From contig WFMF01000086.1 in the NCBI GenBank assembly GCA_011033025.1, positions 248,001 through 312,000 on the forward strand: a stretch of DNA of 64,000 bases, in the 5' to 3' direction. The DNA is from Beroe forskalii (lineage: Eukaryota > Ctenophora > Nuda > Beroida > Beroidae). Shown piece after piece: positions 40,601-48,772 of the stretch. Position 1 is the stretch's first letter. Each line of letters starts with the position of its first letter. A program made the translations under genes and the position numbers. The notes beneath the pieces were generated by a model, which was given only the letters and a program-made list of their open reading frames with translations, was not told the origin of the DNA and did not search any database.

Positions 40601-43600
40601 CCATGCAAAAAGGCCTGCGATCGATCGCAGTGCGCGCGCGCAATAAGCGCGCCAACTTTCGCTTGGTCATAAACCTCTGATTGACTTTTTGTCACCGCGC
40701 GTAACGCAACAGTAGATGAATCCCCGGAATTGCCAACATTTGTAACAAAATGTGACAAAATTGAAATCCGTGTTTCTGGCCCATTTCTGGTGTTCTGATG
40801 GGTTTAGATGATCAAGTACGGTAGTAGGAGGTCATTAGACACTGTCAGAGCCGTTTCAGAGTCGGTGATGACTCAGTGATGACATGATGACATCATGATG
40901 TCTCGAAAAAAATTTTTTTCAAAAACTTCAAAATTTGTTCGAAATTGCTTGAAAACCGTTTAGTTAGTCACAATATGTTACAAAAACATGATTTTGAGTG
41001 AAAATTTTCGATCTCGTCGGGAAAAATCGCGATATTGACATAGCCTGAAAATACGGCAAAAACCAAAAAATCGGTCATCACAGACGAAAAATCAACATTT
41101 TTGTTCAACTGGCGATTGATATCTTCTAGTTACCATTCAACTGACGTGCCTGCAAAATTTGGTGCTTCTAGCTACTCCAAAAGTCGAGATATGACACTTG
41201 TCACCATTTTCATGACCTCAGAGTATCCCCAAAATTGCCAACATTTGTAACAAAATGTGACAAAATTGAAATCCGTGTTTCTGGCCTATTTCTGGTGTTC
41301 TGATGGGTTTAGATGATCAAGTACGGTAGTAGGAGGTCATTAGACACTGTCAGAGCCGTTTCAGAGTCGGTGATGACTCAGTGATGACATGATGACATCA
41401 TGATGTCTCAAAAAAAATTTTTCAAAAACTTCAGAATTTGTTCGAAATTGCTTGAAAACCGTTTAGTTAGTCACAATATGTTACAAAAACATGATTTTGA
41501 GTGAAAATTTTCGATCTCGTCGGGAAAATCGCGATATTGACATAGCCTGAAAATACGGCAAAAAATCGGTCATCACAGACGAAAAATCAACATTTTTGTT
41601 CAACTGGCGATTGATATCTTCTAGTTACCATTCAACTGACGTGCCTGCAAAATTTGGTGCTTCTAGCTACTCCAAAAGTCGAGATATGACACTTGTCACC
41701 ATTTTCATGACCTCAGAGTATCCCCAAAATTGCCAACATTTGTAACAAAATGTGACAAAATTGAAATCCGTGTTTCTGGCCCATTTCTGGTGTTCTGATG
41801 GGTTTAGATGATCAAGTACGGTAGTAGGAGGTCATTAGACACTGTCAGAGCCGTTTCAGAGTCGGTGATGACTCAGTGATGACATGATGACATCATGATG
41901 TCTCGAAAAAATTTTTCAAAAACTTCAAAATTTGTTCGAAATTGCTTGAAAACCGTTTAGTTAGTCACAATATGTTACAAAAACATGATTTTGAGTGAAA
42001 ATTTTCGATCTCGTCGGGAAAAATCGCGATATTGACATAGCCTGAAAATACGGCAAAAAACCAAAAATCGGTCATCACAGACGAAAAATCAACATTTTTG
42101 TTCAACTGGCGATTGATATCTTCTAGTTACCATTCAACTGACGTGCCTGCAAAATTTGGTGCTTCTAGCTACTCCAAAAGTCGAGATATGACACTTGTCA
42201 CCATTTTCATGACCTCAGAGTATCCCCAAAATTGCCAACATTTGTAACAAAATGTGACAAAATTGAAATCCGTGTTTCTGGCCCATTTCTGGTGTTCTGA
42301 TGGGTTTAGATGATCAAGTACGGTAGTAGGAGGTCATTAGACACTGTCAGAGCCGTTTCAGAGTCGGTGATGACTCAGTGATGACATGATGACATCATGA
42401 TGTCTCGAAAAAATTTTTTTCAAAAACTTCAAAATTTGTTCGAAATTGCTTGAAAACCGTTTAGTTAGTCACAATATGTTACAAAAACATGATTTTGAGT
42501 GAAAATTTTCGATCTCGTCGGGAAAATCGCGATATTGACATAGCCTGAAAATACGGCAAAAAACCAAAAAATCGGTCATCACAGACGAAAAATCAACATT
42601 TTTGTTCAACTGGCGATTGATATCTTCTAGTTACCATTCAACTGACGTGCCTGCAAAATTTGGTGCTTCTAGCTACTCCAAAAGTCGAGATATGACACTT
42701 GTCACCATTTTCATGACCTCAGAGTATCCCCAAAATTGCCAACATTTGTAACAAAATGTGACAAAATTGAAATCCGTGTTTCTGGCCCATTTCTGGTGTT
42801 CTGATGGGTTTAGATGATCAAGTACGGTAGTAGGAGGTCATAAGACACTGTCAGAGCCGTTTCAGAGTCGGTGATGACTCAGTGATGACATGATGACATC
42901 ATGATGTCTCGAAAAAAAAAATTTCAAAAACTTCAAAATTTGTTCGAAATTGCTTGAAAACCGTTTAGTTAGTCACAATATGTTACAAAAACATGATTTT
43001 GAGTGAAAATTTTCGATCTCGTCGGGGAAAATCGCGATATTGACATAGCCTGAAAATACGGCAAAAAACCAAAAAATCGGTCATCACAGACGAAAAATCA
43101 ACATTTTTGTTCAACTGGCGATTGATATCTTCTAGTTACCATTCAACTGACGTGCCTGCAAAATTTGGTGCTTCTAGCTACTCCAAAAGTCGAGATATGA
43201 CACTTGTCACCATTTTCATGACCTCAGAGTATCCCCAAAATTGCCAACATTTGTAACAAAATGTGACAAAATTGAAATCCGTGTTTCTGGCCCATTTCTG
43301 GTGTTCTGATGGGTTTAGATGATCAAGTACGGTAGTAGGAGGTCATTAGACACTGTCAGAGCCGTTTCAGAGTCGGTGATGACTCAGTGATGACATGATG
43401 ACGGTTTTCAAGCAATTTCGAACAAATTTCGAAGTTTTGAGTCAAAATATGTTACAAAAACATGTCATTTTCATGTGAAAATTTTGAAATGGCTCTGACA
43501 GTGTCTTAATGACCTCCTACTGAAGTACTTGATCACAAAAAAACCCATCAGAACACCAGAAATGGCGATTGATATCTTCTTTACAATTTTGTCACATTTT

Positions 43601-46499
43601 GTTACAAATGTTGGCAATTTTGGGGATACTCTGAGGTCATGAAAATGGTGACAAGTGTCATATCTCGACTTTTGGAGTAACAAGCACCAAATTTGCAGGC
43701 ACGTCAGTTGAATGGTAACTAGAAGATATCAATCGCCAGTTGAACAAAAATGTTGATTTTTCGTCTGTGATGACCGATTTTTCGTTTTTTCGCTGTATTT
43801 TTAGGCTATGTCAATATCGCGATTTTTCCCGACGAGATCGAAAATTTTCACTCAAAATCATGTTTTGTAACATATTGTGACTAACTAAACGGGTTTCAAG
43901 CAATTTCGAACAAATTTTGAAGTTTTTGAAATAAAAAATTTTCGAGACATCATGATGTCATCATGTCATCACTGAGTCATCACCGACTCTGAAACGGCTC
44001 TGACAGTGTCTAATGACCTCCTACTACCGTACTTGATCATCTAAACCCATCAGAACACCAGAAATGGGCCAGAAACACGGATTTCAATTTTGTCACATTT
44101 TGTTACAAATGTTGGCAATTTTGGGGATACTCTGAGGTCATGAAAATGGTGACAAGTGTCATATCTCGACTTTTGGAGTAGCTAGAAGCACCAAATTTTG
44201 CAGGCACGTCAGTTGAATGGTAACTAGAAGATATCAATCGCCAGTTGAACAAAAATGTTGATTTTTCGTCTGTGATGACCGATTTTTGGTTTTTTGCCGT
44301 ATTTTCAGGCTATGTCAATATCGCGATTTTCCCGACGAGATCGAAAATTTTCACTCAAAATCATGTTTTTGTAACATATTGTGACTAACTAAACGGTTTT
44401 CAAGCAATTTCGAACAAATTTTGAAGTTTTTGAAAAAAATTTTTTTCGAGACATCATGATGTCATCATGTCATCACTGAGTCATCACCGACTCTGAAACG
44501 GCTCTGACAGTGTCTAATAACGTAATACTATCATATGATCTCATTCAAACTAGTTAAAGTACCAAGAAACTCGTTATTTTTCCTTGTCACGTTTTTGTCA
44601 CGTTTTTGTAACATGTTGGCAATTTGTTGGCAATTTTGGGGATTCATGAACTCTAACGCAAACGTTTTAAAATTATGGTACTGCCCCAGACTTCTTCCTT
44701 TCGGGGATTAAGTTGGCGAAGTTCGGCGGTGATTTTGACAACCTCACAACCCCTGCAAGGTTAACTAAGTGCCAGCAATAATTTCCACTAGAACTTACCC
44801 AATATTCTCCACTTAAGTAATGCCATATTTTCAAAAGTTTTTTCAACTATGGATTCGGCATACGTTAAACTACTAACTGACCTTCGCGTATCTTGGTCTG
44901 CTTGGGCGATAATTGACATCAAATCACTGACATTAACGAGGTCCTTGCATTGTGGAACTCCTTCGACAATACTAGAAAATATTTTGAATAAATATTGCAT
45001 AATGAATACTTATATGTCACATAGTATTGCCACATAGTATGGCAATAGTTAGACAGAAATTGCTGAAAAGAAATTGCTGAAAGGAACAAGACTTAACTGA
45101 AATGTTGAAACTTGAAAGTCTCAATTAGCCGAATCCCCTGTAATTGTAACCTGATGATGCCACGGAGAGTGAGCTGGATTTGGGTGGGTTGAGGTGGTCC
45201 CGCTAGGAGGTCAGGGTTCCTCTTCAGGTAATTGTAACATTCGCTGCGGGGATTCGAGGGATAGTATTCTCACTGTATGAAGTCCCCCCCATCCCCTTCC
45301 GTGAGCATGTGCCCATGGCAGTTGCATTTTTTGCGCAAAATCCACAGACCCCACGTCACTGCTTACGCAAGAGGCGGTAGCAGCTCTGAACAGCAGAAGG
45401 CTCTACTGGGACCCATGAATAGTCACTTATTCCAGACATTTAGACATAGGATGCGCCCTTGAAGTAGGGAAATGATTCCATGATAAAGCATAAACATCAA
45501 AACAATGGCGTGTGTCCTCAGTGTTTAAGCTTATCGAAATGGCCTGAAAATATTATAATACCCATGAAAAGAGGAAATTTGGCAGTCTGGAGGAACGCCG
45601 ACTCATCTTCGGCGATCCTAAGGCGGACTCGCTTAAGCGGACCTAAGGCGAACCTTAAGCTGAACTCGCATAAGCGGACCTGAGGCGGACCTACGATACA
45701 CTCCGCAAAACAAGGGTGACATGCCTCCCCTGGTGTCTGGCATCGTATGAAGATCGTATAAAGATCGGATCATCAATTTGGCAGTCACAGTTAACAGTAG
45801 AAAATCATATGGTATTGTTACTCACATGTCCAAGTTGCAGACACGACTTGTTTCACCCAAAGCAAAGGTGTAGATAGGATTACTTGATTCAGTATCATTA
45901 TCAACGATGAACAGCTGAAACATAAACTTAATATTGGCTGACAATTCAAATTCAAAAAGGATCAAAATCTGTCGTGAATTGTGATGCAATACAGCTGATT
46001 CCCGAAAAAGAAAACGTATATATTGCGACGCCTTATCATCAAATGATCATTCAGTAGTTGTTACCTTACTCAATCCACCACAGGCTTCCACCACTTTGGG
46101 TGTGAGCTGGGGTATCAGCCAACATTTCCTCAAATAGAGCAACACGTCATCAACACTTGCAGCTCCATTCTTTTTTGATAAAACACCATATCAATACACG
46201 GATATAGATAGTACTACAGGTTAGAATAATACCACTTTTGGTTTTTATATATCAGGAATTTGTAAAATAGTGTAGAGCGATGTACAAAATGGATAAAGTT
46301 ATCAAGCCTATGGTACACTCCCAGTGATTGTGTGGCATGCTACTTGCGTGAATATGTTTATAATAATGTGGTTTACCTTTTTTGATGGAAGGAATTCGCT
46401 CAAATCATCATGATTTACAGAACAGATGAATCTGCTATGGATTTCGTGAACTTTCAAGTTTATTTTATCCTTTTCAGTCGATGGATCAGCTCCTAGCAT
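1..46499 (-). CDS. MDN1: Midasin, giant dynein-like AAA+ ATPase of 60S ribosome assembly (5' part, 49 exons)
   Basis: Midasin (Rea1) is a nuclear AAA+ ATPase that pulls assembly factors off pre-60S particles. Exons, 5' to 3': 46499-46377, 46169-46065, 45914-45826, 45243-45151, 44971-44799, 44752-44692, 40429-40343, 40166-40049, 39866-39755, 37484-37390, 37150-37019, 36844-36747, 36565-36457, 35987-35887, 35611-35545, 35327-35259, 35105-34923, 34678-34585, 33932-33827, 33678-33564, 32974-32813, 32639-32509, 32298-32194, 32066-31958, 31771-31660, 31489-31312, 30722-30556, 30312-30172, 30005-29817, 29485-29319, 22110-21972, 21600-21482, 15222-15043, 14832-14728, 14607-14489, 14129-14006, 13779-13597, 13377-12941, 12064-11948, 11769-11622, 11502-11330, 11069-10950, 8009-7842, 7673-7437, 7272-7144, 6928-6727, 5408-5283, 695-542, 272-<1. 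Phases agree at every junction except a one-base frame break near 13,685. About 2,280 codons are present of a protein usually near 5,000-5,600; the linker, acidic region and MIDAS domain lie beyond the left edge. The start Met at 46,499 is inferred. Confidence 0.93.
2146..5127. mobile_element. 3-kb non-autonomous foldback/TIR element in a midasin intron
   Basis: The left end (tagcagagaggtgttgagt) and about 190 following bases (to 2,340) reappear as an inverted copy at 4,930-5,127, including ccctccatcgagaaa and the cgcctgagggcaattag segment. The interior consists of diverged ~130-bp units (ggccattgcaattcgtttgagccc and tttttggcccaaaa motifs) in both orientations. No transposase is visible. It lies in the intron between exons 5408-5283 and 695-542. 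Confidence 0.8.
3250..3545 (-). mobile_element. tRNA-derived SINE
   Basis: The minus strand from about 3,545 has an A-box-like TGGTTGAGTGG and, about 40 bases on, a B-box-like GGTTCAAGTCT, the spacing of a Pol III type-2 promoter. The flanks do not pair into an acceptor stem, so this is a SINE head and not a tRNA gene. The body extends to about 3,250. It is inserted inside the foldback element. Confidence 0.6.
5409..6726. other. Midasin intron, AT-rich, no gene seen
   Basis: I see only AT-rich sequence and two copies of a gtcagaccggacagac motif (6,033 and 6,184). Confidence 0.6.
7842..12064 (-). CDS. MDN1: Midasin AAA5 module (exons 39-43)
   Basis: Walker A is GHPGVGKTS followed by RINLSEQT (12064-11948). 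Exon 11769-11622 reads DMSDLFGCDLPAENGKGFAW and Walker B WVLLDEMNLASQ. Exon 11502-11330 has DHRGEVYIPEL, the sensor CMNPVDQGGGRKGLPKSFLN. Lid exons follow: 11069-10950 (MIAFNQSVHEQ) and 8009-7842 (SPWEFNLRDIRRWCDL). All ATPase residues are present. The 2.9-kb intron 8,010-10,949 holds a decayed receptor on the opposite strand. Confidence 0.93.
9390..10458 (+). pseudogene. Decayed class-A-like seven-transmembrane receptor inside a midasin intron
   Basis: An ATG at 9,390 opens 194 codons with an N-glycosylation-rich N-terminus (NSSY, NGTY) and TM1-TM4-like segments, ending at a stop at 9,972. A TM5-like run (LIFSILLLLAVIV) follows in a second frame from about 9,995. TM6 with its cytoplasmic lead (RGDRLKREGLLTVITTAG) is in a third register from 10,044. 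TM7 and the tail (MANFFIYSLT, SFRRFLLERARF, Cys cluster CCCSSSS) lie in yet another frame to 10,458. At least three frame changes without room for introns indicate a pseudogene, or less likely several sequencing indels. The ligand is unknown. Similar ~120-bp direct repeats flank the locus at 8,416-8,535 and 10,574-10,703. Confidence 0.7.
12247..12940 (-). repeat. 36-bp minisatellite carrying a 5' splice site in every unit
   Basis: About 19 units read on the minus strand CTGAGGATTGTGAGGGGGCT then ACAG|GTAAGGGGGTCA. The unit is the last eight codons of midasin exon 13377-12941 (LRIVRGLQ) plus its donor GTAAGG. A few units have lost their donor (for example GTAAGT to CAAGTAAG changes) or are shortened. 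It starts directly at the exon border and runs toward the next exon. Confidence 0.93.
12941..15222 (-). CDS. MDN1: Midasin AAA4 module and AAA4-AAA5 linker (exons 33-38)
   Basis: Exon 15222-15043 has Walker A GETGCGKTTICQ; its start could instead be 15,168, where a C-rich tract ends in CTCAG. Exon 14832-14728 reads DTADFIGSLRPVR; 14607-14489 has Walker B MILLDEISLADDSVLERLN; 14129-14006 has sensor ATMNPGGDYGKKE. Exon 13779-13597 (LSPALRNRFTEIW) carries the only reading-frame break in the gene, near 13,685. Exon 13377-12941 encodes the linker and contains three in-frame copies of a 12-residue unit (TSPSLLPLTQ core) before HLVLVDGLS. Confidence 0.92.
16008..19915 (-). CDS. Seven-transmembrane receptor interrupted by an introner-like element
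   Basis: Part one, 19,915 down to about 19,656, starts at ATG 19,915 and encodes an extracellular N-terminus (NTT site), TM1 (INYIFSLLFLTTFFFSTTLN) and the first cytoplasmic loop up to LLAAG. Part two, 16,729 down to the stop at 16,008, resumes DFLTNIVTSL and supplies TM2-TM7 (TM7 region AWVPILTAALDPVIVIGRKK) and a short tail. Removing the intervening element plus one 7-bp target copy gives a perfectly in-frame join (AAG-DFL). The predicted GT-AG splice is off by one base with the present 10-G run. It is a rhodopsin-like orphan receptor on the same strand as the host gene midasin, in its 6.3-kb intron. Whether it is still expressed is unknown. Confidence 0.75.
17040..17545. repeat. GGGTTATGAGTGGAAAGGGGT-type minisatellite
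   Basis: About 20-21-bp units of the form gggttatgagtggaaagggg repeat with substitutions, drifting into a ttgattggggtg variant at the 3' side. Open frames on both strands here are repeat artefacts. It lies inside the inverted-repeat element. Confidence 0.9.
17546..18930. repeat. 21-bp minisatellite, TAAGCCTATCACACTCC unit
   Basis: Dozens of ~21-bp units (taagcctatcacactcc plus taag variants) form the central part of the inverted-repeat element. Units are degenerate, with short unrelated interruptions near 18.05-18.17 kb, including a (TTTA) run. There are no unique spacers between units, so it is not a CRISPR-like array. Confidence 0.9.
18942..19458. mobile_element. Foldback element built of CGCCAGTATCA-type units
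   Basis: The left arm begins aattgagcgatccgtcgagg and the right arm ends with its complement cctcgacggatcgctcaatt. Each arm of about 240 bp is made of ~10-11-bp units (cgccagtatca, cgccagtagca). The centre near 19,195-19,210 is short and AT-rich, so the whole could form a long hairpin. It is nested in the larger inverted-repeat element. Confidence 0.8.
20157..20553. mobile_element. ~400-bp foldback element
   Basis: The left arm (aactgtgcacaaaataaatc, agtttcggaccaaaatgctgcgcgcaaat) is matched by an inverted right arm (atttgcgcgcagcacattcg, ending gttgagcacagttatga). The cagtttcggaccgaaactg motif near the centre is itself palindromic. No coding capacity; MITE-like. Confidence 0.7.
21482..30722 (-). 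CDS. MDN1: Midasin AAA3 module (exons 27-32)
   Basis: Exon 30722-30556 ends in GPTSAG and 30312-30172 begins GKTSVVKYLAG, so Walker A is split at the same place and phase as in AAA1. RINNHEHTDLQEYVG follows. Walker B is WLILDELNLAPTEVLEALN with sensor FATQNPAG in 30005-29817; NRFIELHYEDLP is in 29485-29319. Exon 22110-21972 (GLITLRDLFRWADRYRL) is separated from the previous exon by a 7.2-kb intron that contains a receptor gene. The donor of exon 21600-21482 (CTG|GTGGCG) is weak and was chosen by phase; a stronger-looking A|GTAAAAG at 21,462 is out of phase with the next exon. Confidence 0.92.
22083..22203. repeat. Tandem copy of the acceptor border of midasin exon 22110-21972
   Basis: The segment gtcctgttgctctgaggggaatgac spanning the exon start recurs about 60 bp upstream in the intron at 22,157-22,182 (gtcctgttgctctgatggg), with matching flanks (caaacac, aattgcaaacact). 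Confidence 0.8.
22933..24099 (-). CDS. Intact class-A (rhodopsin-like) orphan receptor, single exon, 388 aa
   Basis: The single uninterrupted frame starts at ATG 24,099 and stops at 22,933. It has a short N-terminus with one N-linked site (NSS), seven hydrophobic segments, a TM3 end reading VRSYSLVYPF in place of a canonical DRY, a long third cytoplasmic loop (SPRPLSETPKLSQ, KRRASITVV), and TM7 NAAINPVIYYF with the NPxxY-type motif. The length is typical of the family. It is intronless and sits on the same strand as the host gene in the 7.2-kb midasin intron 22,111-29,318, so it probably uses its own promoter. The ligand cannot be inferred. The long frames on the opposite strand are shadows. 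Confidence 0.9.
   Translation of the reverse strand: MNSSAATGHPIQPSGLPSLDIIYGTTALISCFFGSLANLFSVKYFARNRHKVSSNVYLWMVAVDFLTCFSMFHFGLSRIRPGFGEALGTGVWCNLLGFIYNISSRLSVFIVAVQSIVRSYSLVYPFKKVEAVIPMSILFVMAAIQLLQASIPYFRGKSYEFNEVWGICLWYLEDISPPSSAPYYTLFVLTLILPFLLPAVPVLISCGVSIKCIMDSYPSPRPLSETPKLSQLACVVKSNLKRRASITVVIITVVYIVFNMPYWIYLICNMIIDQSLQGSVFNTYFGILLNPLCVILNAAINPVIYYFRIADMKNHVLLAFRNVEFPRSLKLTKVQTTVVHTPIKIEDVHFDTPFADYARKMRFGPVSGVHVDKRSLMVQNIPPFCVIA
24215..29318. other. Remainder of 7.2-kb midasin intron
   Basis: Apart from the MITE at 27.57 kb and the receptor gene with its upstream region, I see no coding exon or clear regulatory element. An 18-bp tandem copy (gcagaggatgatagagttg) occurs at 25,982-26,018. 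The intron joins exon 29485-29319 to 22110-21972 in phase 0 with no missing residues relative to other midasins. Confidence 0.6.
27568..27745. mobile_element. Short MITE with GGGCGTAGCCAG ends
   Basis: The left end contains ctgggcgtagccagggg; the right end contains the inverted tctggctacgcccctt. The ~175-bp span between has no coding capacity. It lies in the long midasin intron. Confidence 0.6.
29456..29690. repeat. Duplicated border of midasin exon 29485-29319
   Basis: The exon start with its acceptor (acaccttccgacccccgtaa, then ctacctg) recurs at 29,571-29,598, with shorter partial copies (cccccgtaactacctggtat) at 29,514 and 29,645. Two unit types alternate at about 110 bp. Confidence 0.85.
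30723..31075. repeat. GGGGAGCAGGGGTTAAATGG minisatellite plus a partial exon copy
   Basis: About 20-bp G-rich units start right at the acceptor of exon 30722-30556. Embedded at 30,894-30,977 is an ~84-bp copy of the first half of that exon with its CTCTCAG acceptor (YVLVEGYWLR retained), ending before the Walker A half. Confidence 0.9.
31312..35105 (-). CDS. MDN1: Midasin AAA2 module (exons 17-26)
   Basis: Walker A is GETGNGKT, split by an intron after GETG (exon 34678-34585 to 33932-33827). SQQSDSSDLIGG follows, as in other midasins. Walker B is WVLLDEINLAPSE in exon 32639-32509, and the sensor region AAMNPSTDVGKRDLP is in 32298-32194. The lid includes NRFTEIYVDE, GHKPCYSIRTLCRALKF and RSLYEGFCLSFLTQLDR (exons 32066-31312). 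All catalytic residues expected of an active AAA2 are present. Two of the introns carry minisatellites that abut splice sites (33.0-33.4 and 34.19-34.58 kb). Confidence 0.93.
32980..33410. repeat. 39-bp minisatellite abutting the acceptor of midasin exon 32974-32813
   Basis: About eleven 39-bp units (ggttacagtggtaagactgg, then tacaattgcttgcagaggg) lie in the intron. The unit nearest the exon blends into the acceptor (minus strand ACCATGGTAACCCCATCAG|AT). Long frames on both strands are repeat artefacts. Confidence 0.92.
34187..34584 (-). repeat. 21-bp minisatellite copying the AAA2 exon donor
   Basis: On the minus strand the units read GGGAACTGGTGAGTGAGGAG or GGGGACAAGTGAGTGAGGAG. The first bases match the end of exon 34678-34585 (GGGGAAACTG|GTGAGT), so the donor is repeated roughly 17-18 times just downstream. 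Open frames through it on both strands are artefacts. Confidence 0.9.
35259..39866 (-). CDS. MDN1: Midasin AAA1 module (exons 9-16)
   Basis: Exon 39866-39755 ends in GLIGAG and exon 37484-37390 resumes GKTTLLEH, so the Walker A motif is split by a phase-1 intron of 2.3 kb that hosts a plus-strand gene. Exon 37150-37019 has the AAA1 Walker B region (WIIFEDIDHAPSD), which reads ED as is normal for midasin AAA1. Exon 36844-36747 holds the HPNF strand before sensor 1, and 36565-36457 to 35327-35259 form the helical lid (VICGKFPSL, SLRQLMRW). An inactive or weak ATPase site is the family expectation for AAA1. Confidence 0.88.
38231..39546 (+). CDS. Secreted/type I membrane protein with PAN/apple-like domain, nested in a midasin intron
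   Basis: Exon 1 (38,231-38,275) encodes a signal-peptide-like MIESIAVFYPIFLGF. A 104-nt intron (GTCAGT to GAACAG) joins in phase 0 to exon 2 at 38,380, which has the Cys pattern of a PAN/apple domain (EACITFQEAQ, ACWMHCELEIQC, NSCSLYK). A Trp-rich ectodomain follows with N-linked sites (NGS, NSS, NQS). A second short intron is likely at 39,142-39,220 (GTGTCC to GAGCAG, in phase). The C-terminus (39,340-39,546) has a transmembrane helix (MLVLSPFSMFLTLMAVFVY) and an acidic tail ending HPES, but it lies in a different frame from the exon at 39,221, so a further intron or a frameshift near 39,230-39,330 is unresolved. It lies on the strand opposite midasin. Function unknown. Confidence 0.65.
40049..46499 (-). 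CDS. MDN1: Midasin N-terminal helical region (exons 1-8)
   Basis: Eight small exons encode the region before AAA1. Similarity to known midasins is weak here, so the exons were chosen by open frame, GT/AG signals and perfect phase continuity into AAA1. Exon 1 could start at the ATG at 46,499, or a TACAG acceptor at 46,503-46,507 could make it an internal exon. The 61-nt exon 44752-44692 is the shortest; it is needed to reconcile phase 1 before it with phase 2 after it. The 4.3-kb intron between 44,692 and 40,429 is filled by the satellite array. Confidence 0.6.
40729..44635. repeat. ~0.5-kb satellite, about 5.3 direct then 2.4 inverted copies
   Basis: The landmark aattgccaacatttgtaac recurs at about 40728, 41233, 41728, 42230, 42734 and 43239 (spacing 495-505 bp). 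Near 43,395 the array switches to inverted copies, which run to about 44,520 with a degraded tail to 44,635. Units are nearly identical apart from short A/T-run length differences, and each contains the palindrome catgatgacatcatg. It fills the midasin intron between exons 44752-44692 and 40429-40343. No coding capacity. Confidence 0.95.
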
Positions 46500-46979
46500 C
46501 CACTGTATTGAATGATAACTGGTTAATTCTTTAATTTTAAAAACCAAAATATACTTAGTCATATTCAATATGCTTAGTCATATATTATCATCTCAGAATA
46601 CTAAGAGGCAAAATAAGCTATCACATCAATTATGACTACAAATTATAGAATACAAAAAAGTATTGTAACTCATGAAATTTCATATATTTTTATTTTATCT
46701 GTATATGACATCTTCTCTCGTGGTTACTAGATCTTAACTTAGATCTTAAAGAATTCAACTAAATTCACATTGGATGCAATCAAACACAAAATTAAAATAA
46801 ATAGCAAAGAAACATTGAGAACCTACACTGTTTTGATAACGCAGTAAAATTTGATGATATTAACTTTTCAGATCCATAGTTTCATAACTGATAAAGCATG
46901 ATCATACAATCAAAATTAAAATGAGATATTCTGTCACAGTTCAAGTAACATGAAAATATTGAAAAGCACAACAATCAGA

Positions 46980-47669
46980 TCACAGTTCATCAAGACCAGC
47001 TCCCATGTCACCCATATCAGGCAAACTACTGGGCTCACCAGACTGCTGTTTCTGCTGTGCTTCGTACATTGACTTAGCAATGGTCCGTTTCATCTCGTCA
47101 TCACCACTTTCATACATATGCTTCATAAGATTCATTAGACCTGCAGAGGGATCAGCATCCTTATCCACCTTGGGAAGTGAGTCATCTTTCTTCTCACCCT
47201 TGACAGCTTTAAGATTTGACCACAAACCAGAACTGGCTTTAGCCAGCGATATTGTAACTCCAGTTTTGGTGGTTTTAATTGAACAATCTTCAGGTGTTAT
47301 ATCTTTGCATAAGTTGAGTATCGACAGTGAATAATTTATGTTTTTTGGACCAACTTTCCGGAGGAAGACAGTGAATGACCTTGGTTCAAAATTTGACTCA
47401 ATGTTATCCTTTTCAATTATGTCATCAGCCTCTTTGATATTTGTTACATAAATCTTAACAAATTTATTACTCTCATCCCAAGCATAGTTGGAGATGTTCT
47501 TTGTTTGAGCACCAGATCTGACAATTGGTGTACTTTTTGGGGGTACTGATTTCATCTTTTCTTCTTGTTTCTTGAGCTCATCTTTCAAGATGTCTTGAAC
47601 AACTGTCTGTTTGCTTTGGCTGAGCAAGAATTTAAGTTCTTCTATAATTGCTCTGGTTTCATTTGCCAT
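46980..47669 (-). CDS. CACYBP: Calcyclin-binding protein / Siah-1-interacting protein (CacyBP/SIP)
   Basis: A single exon of 229 aa, close to the usual ~228 aa. Residues 1-60 form the helical N-terminal domain that binds Siah1. Residues ~66-155 form a p23-like CS domain (SNYAWDESNKFVKIYVTNI, LRKVGPKNINYSLSILNLCK, CSIKTTKTGVTISLAKA, W-SNLK). The C-terminal SGS region has MKHMYESGDDEMKRTIAKSM. The family links S100 proteins, Siah E3 ligase and Skp1 in beta-catenin turnover, and has chaperone-like and phosphatase activities. The start ATG at 47,669 gives the full domain. It lies about 480 bp upstream of, and on the same strand as, midasin; a minus-strand AATAAA is at 46,689-46,694. Confidence 0.95.
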   Translation of the reverse strand: MANETRAIIEELKFLLSQSKQTVVQDILKDELKKQEEKMKSVPPKSTPIVRSGAQTKNISNYAWDESNKFVKIYVTNIKEADDIIEKDNIESNFEPRSFTVFLRKVGPKNINYSLSILNLCKDITPEDCSIKTTKTGVTISLAKASSGLWSNLKAVKGEKKDDSLPKVDKDADPSAGLMNLMKHMYESGDDEMKRTIAKSMYEAQQKQQSGEPSSLPDMGDMGAGLDEL

Positions 47670-48772
47670 CTTTTGTCTGAATATCTAGTGAATAATCATC
47701 ATGTTAATAAATTATATAAGATATACTTCGCCTATTAGTAATCTGCTGGGCATATGACGTCATCTAGTACTGCTGCATGCTAGAAAAAATGCATAGCCTG
47801 GCAGAATACTAATACGCAAAGTATAATGCATGATAAAGGGAAGAGTTTCAGCATTAGTTGACAATCTTCTATGTGCCTGTTCTTAATTTTTTGATTTCTG
47901 ACAGCCTGTTTTCTGTCTGCTTTGTTTGTTTTGTCTGCTTTACACAATGGACCAAGACAGACAATTCAATTACATATTTTAATAGGACATTCAACTAAAA
48001 TATACCTACTGTCTACTTGTCTAGTACCTCTATAATCTTTTTATATTTAGACAAACTTGAAATCTGCTAAGAGGACCTTCCATAACAGCCTCCATGTATT
48101 TGAGAAAACGTAGGAGGGCAAGTTTTTCTTTAGAAAAAGAATGGCAAAAAGAAGGGCAATAGGTACCTTTTTGCCAATACCATTTTACTCGGTTTGCTGA
48201 ATAGCATTTTACTTTGCCACCTTTTTGGTGCTTATATAATTGTACATAGAGATAGCACGATACCTGATAAGCACAGCAAATTTGCCTGTGTTGTTATAGA
48301 AAGAGCAAGTTTTCTATAGTTCTAAGTGAAGCAGAAGTCTTGTTGATGAAACTCAATAAGAGAACATTCTGGTCAATTTTACTTCAGTTTTGCACAGGTT
48401 TTTGAAGAAAACACAAGTATTTGCAAGTCTGCCACAGAAAAGATTGATGAACTTAAATCCAAGCAAATCAAAAGTACATAAGGTTCTTGTACTTCAGAAA
48501 GATGAGAGTGAAGACAACTGTGAAGTCTGAACTGAGTGATTGTTGAAAAGTTGGTCAGAAGTGGTAAAGCAGAACACCATGCATGTTCAGAATAACTTTC
48601 TGACAACAACACAGAAATCAGTTAAACAGGTTATTGAAAATGTCACGAGATCTTTGGCCGACATGGATTGACTTTTACAGAGTTGGAAAGAAGCAAGAAG
48701 GAAAACACGGCCAATGAGACTCGACTGTCAAAATGCTGCTTTCAGAATTTTGCATTTTGACCAATTTAAAGG

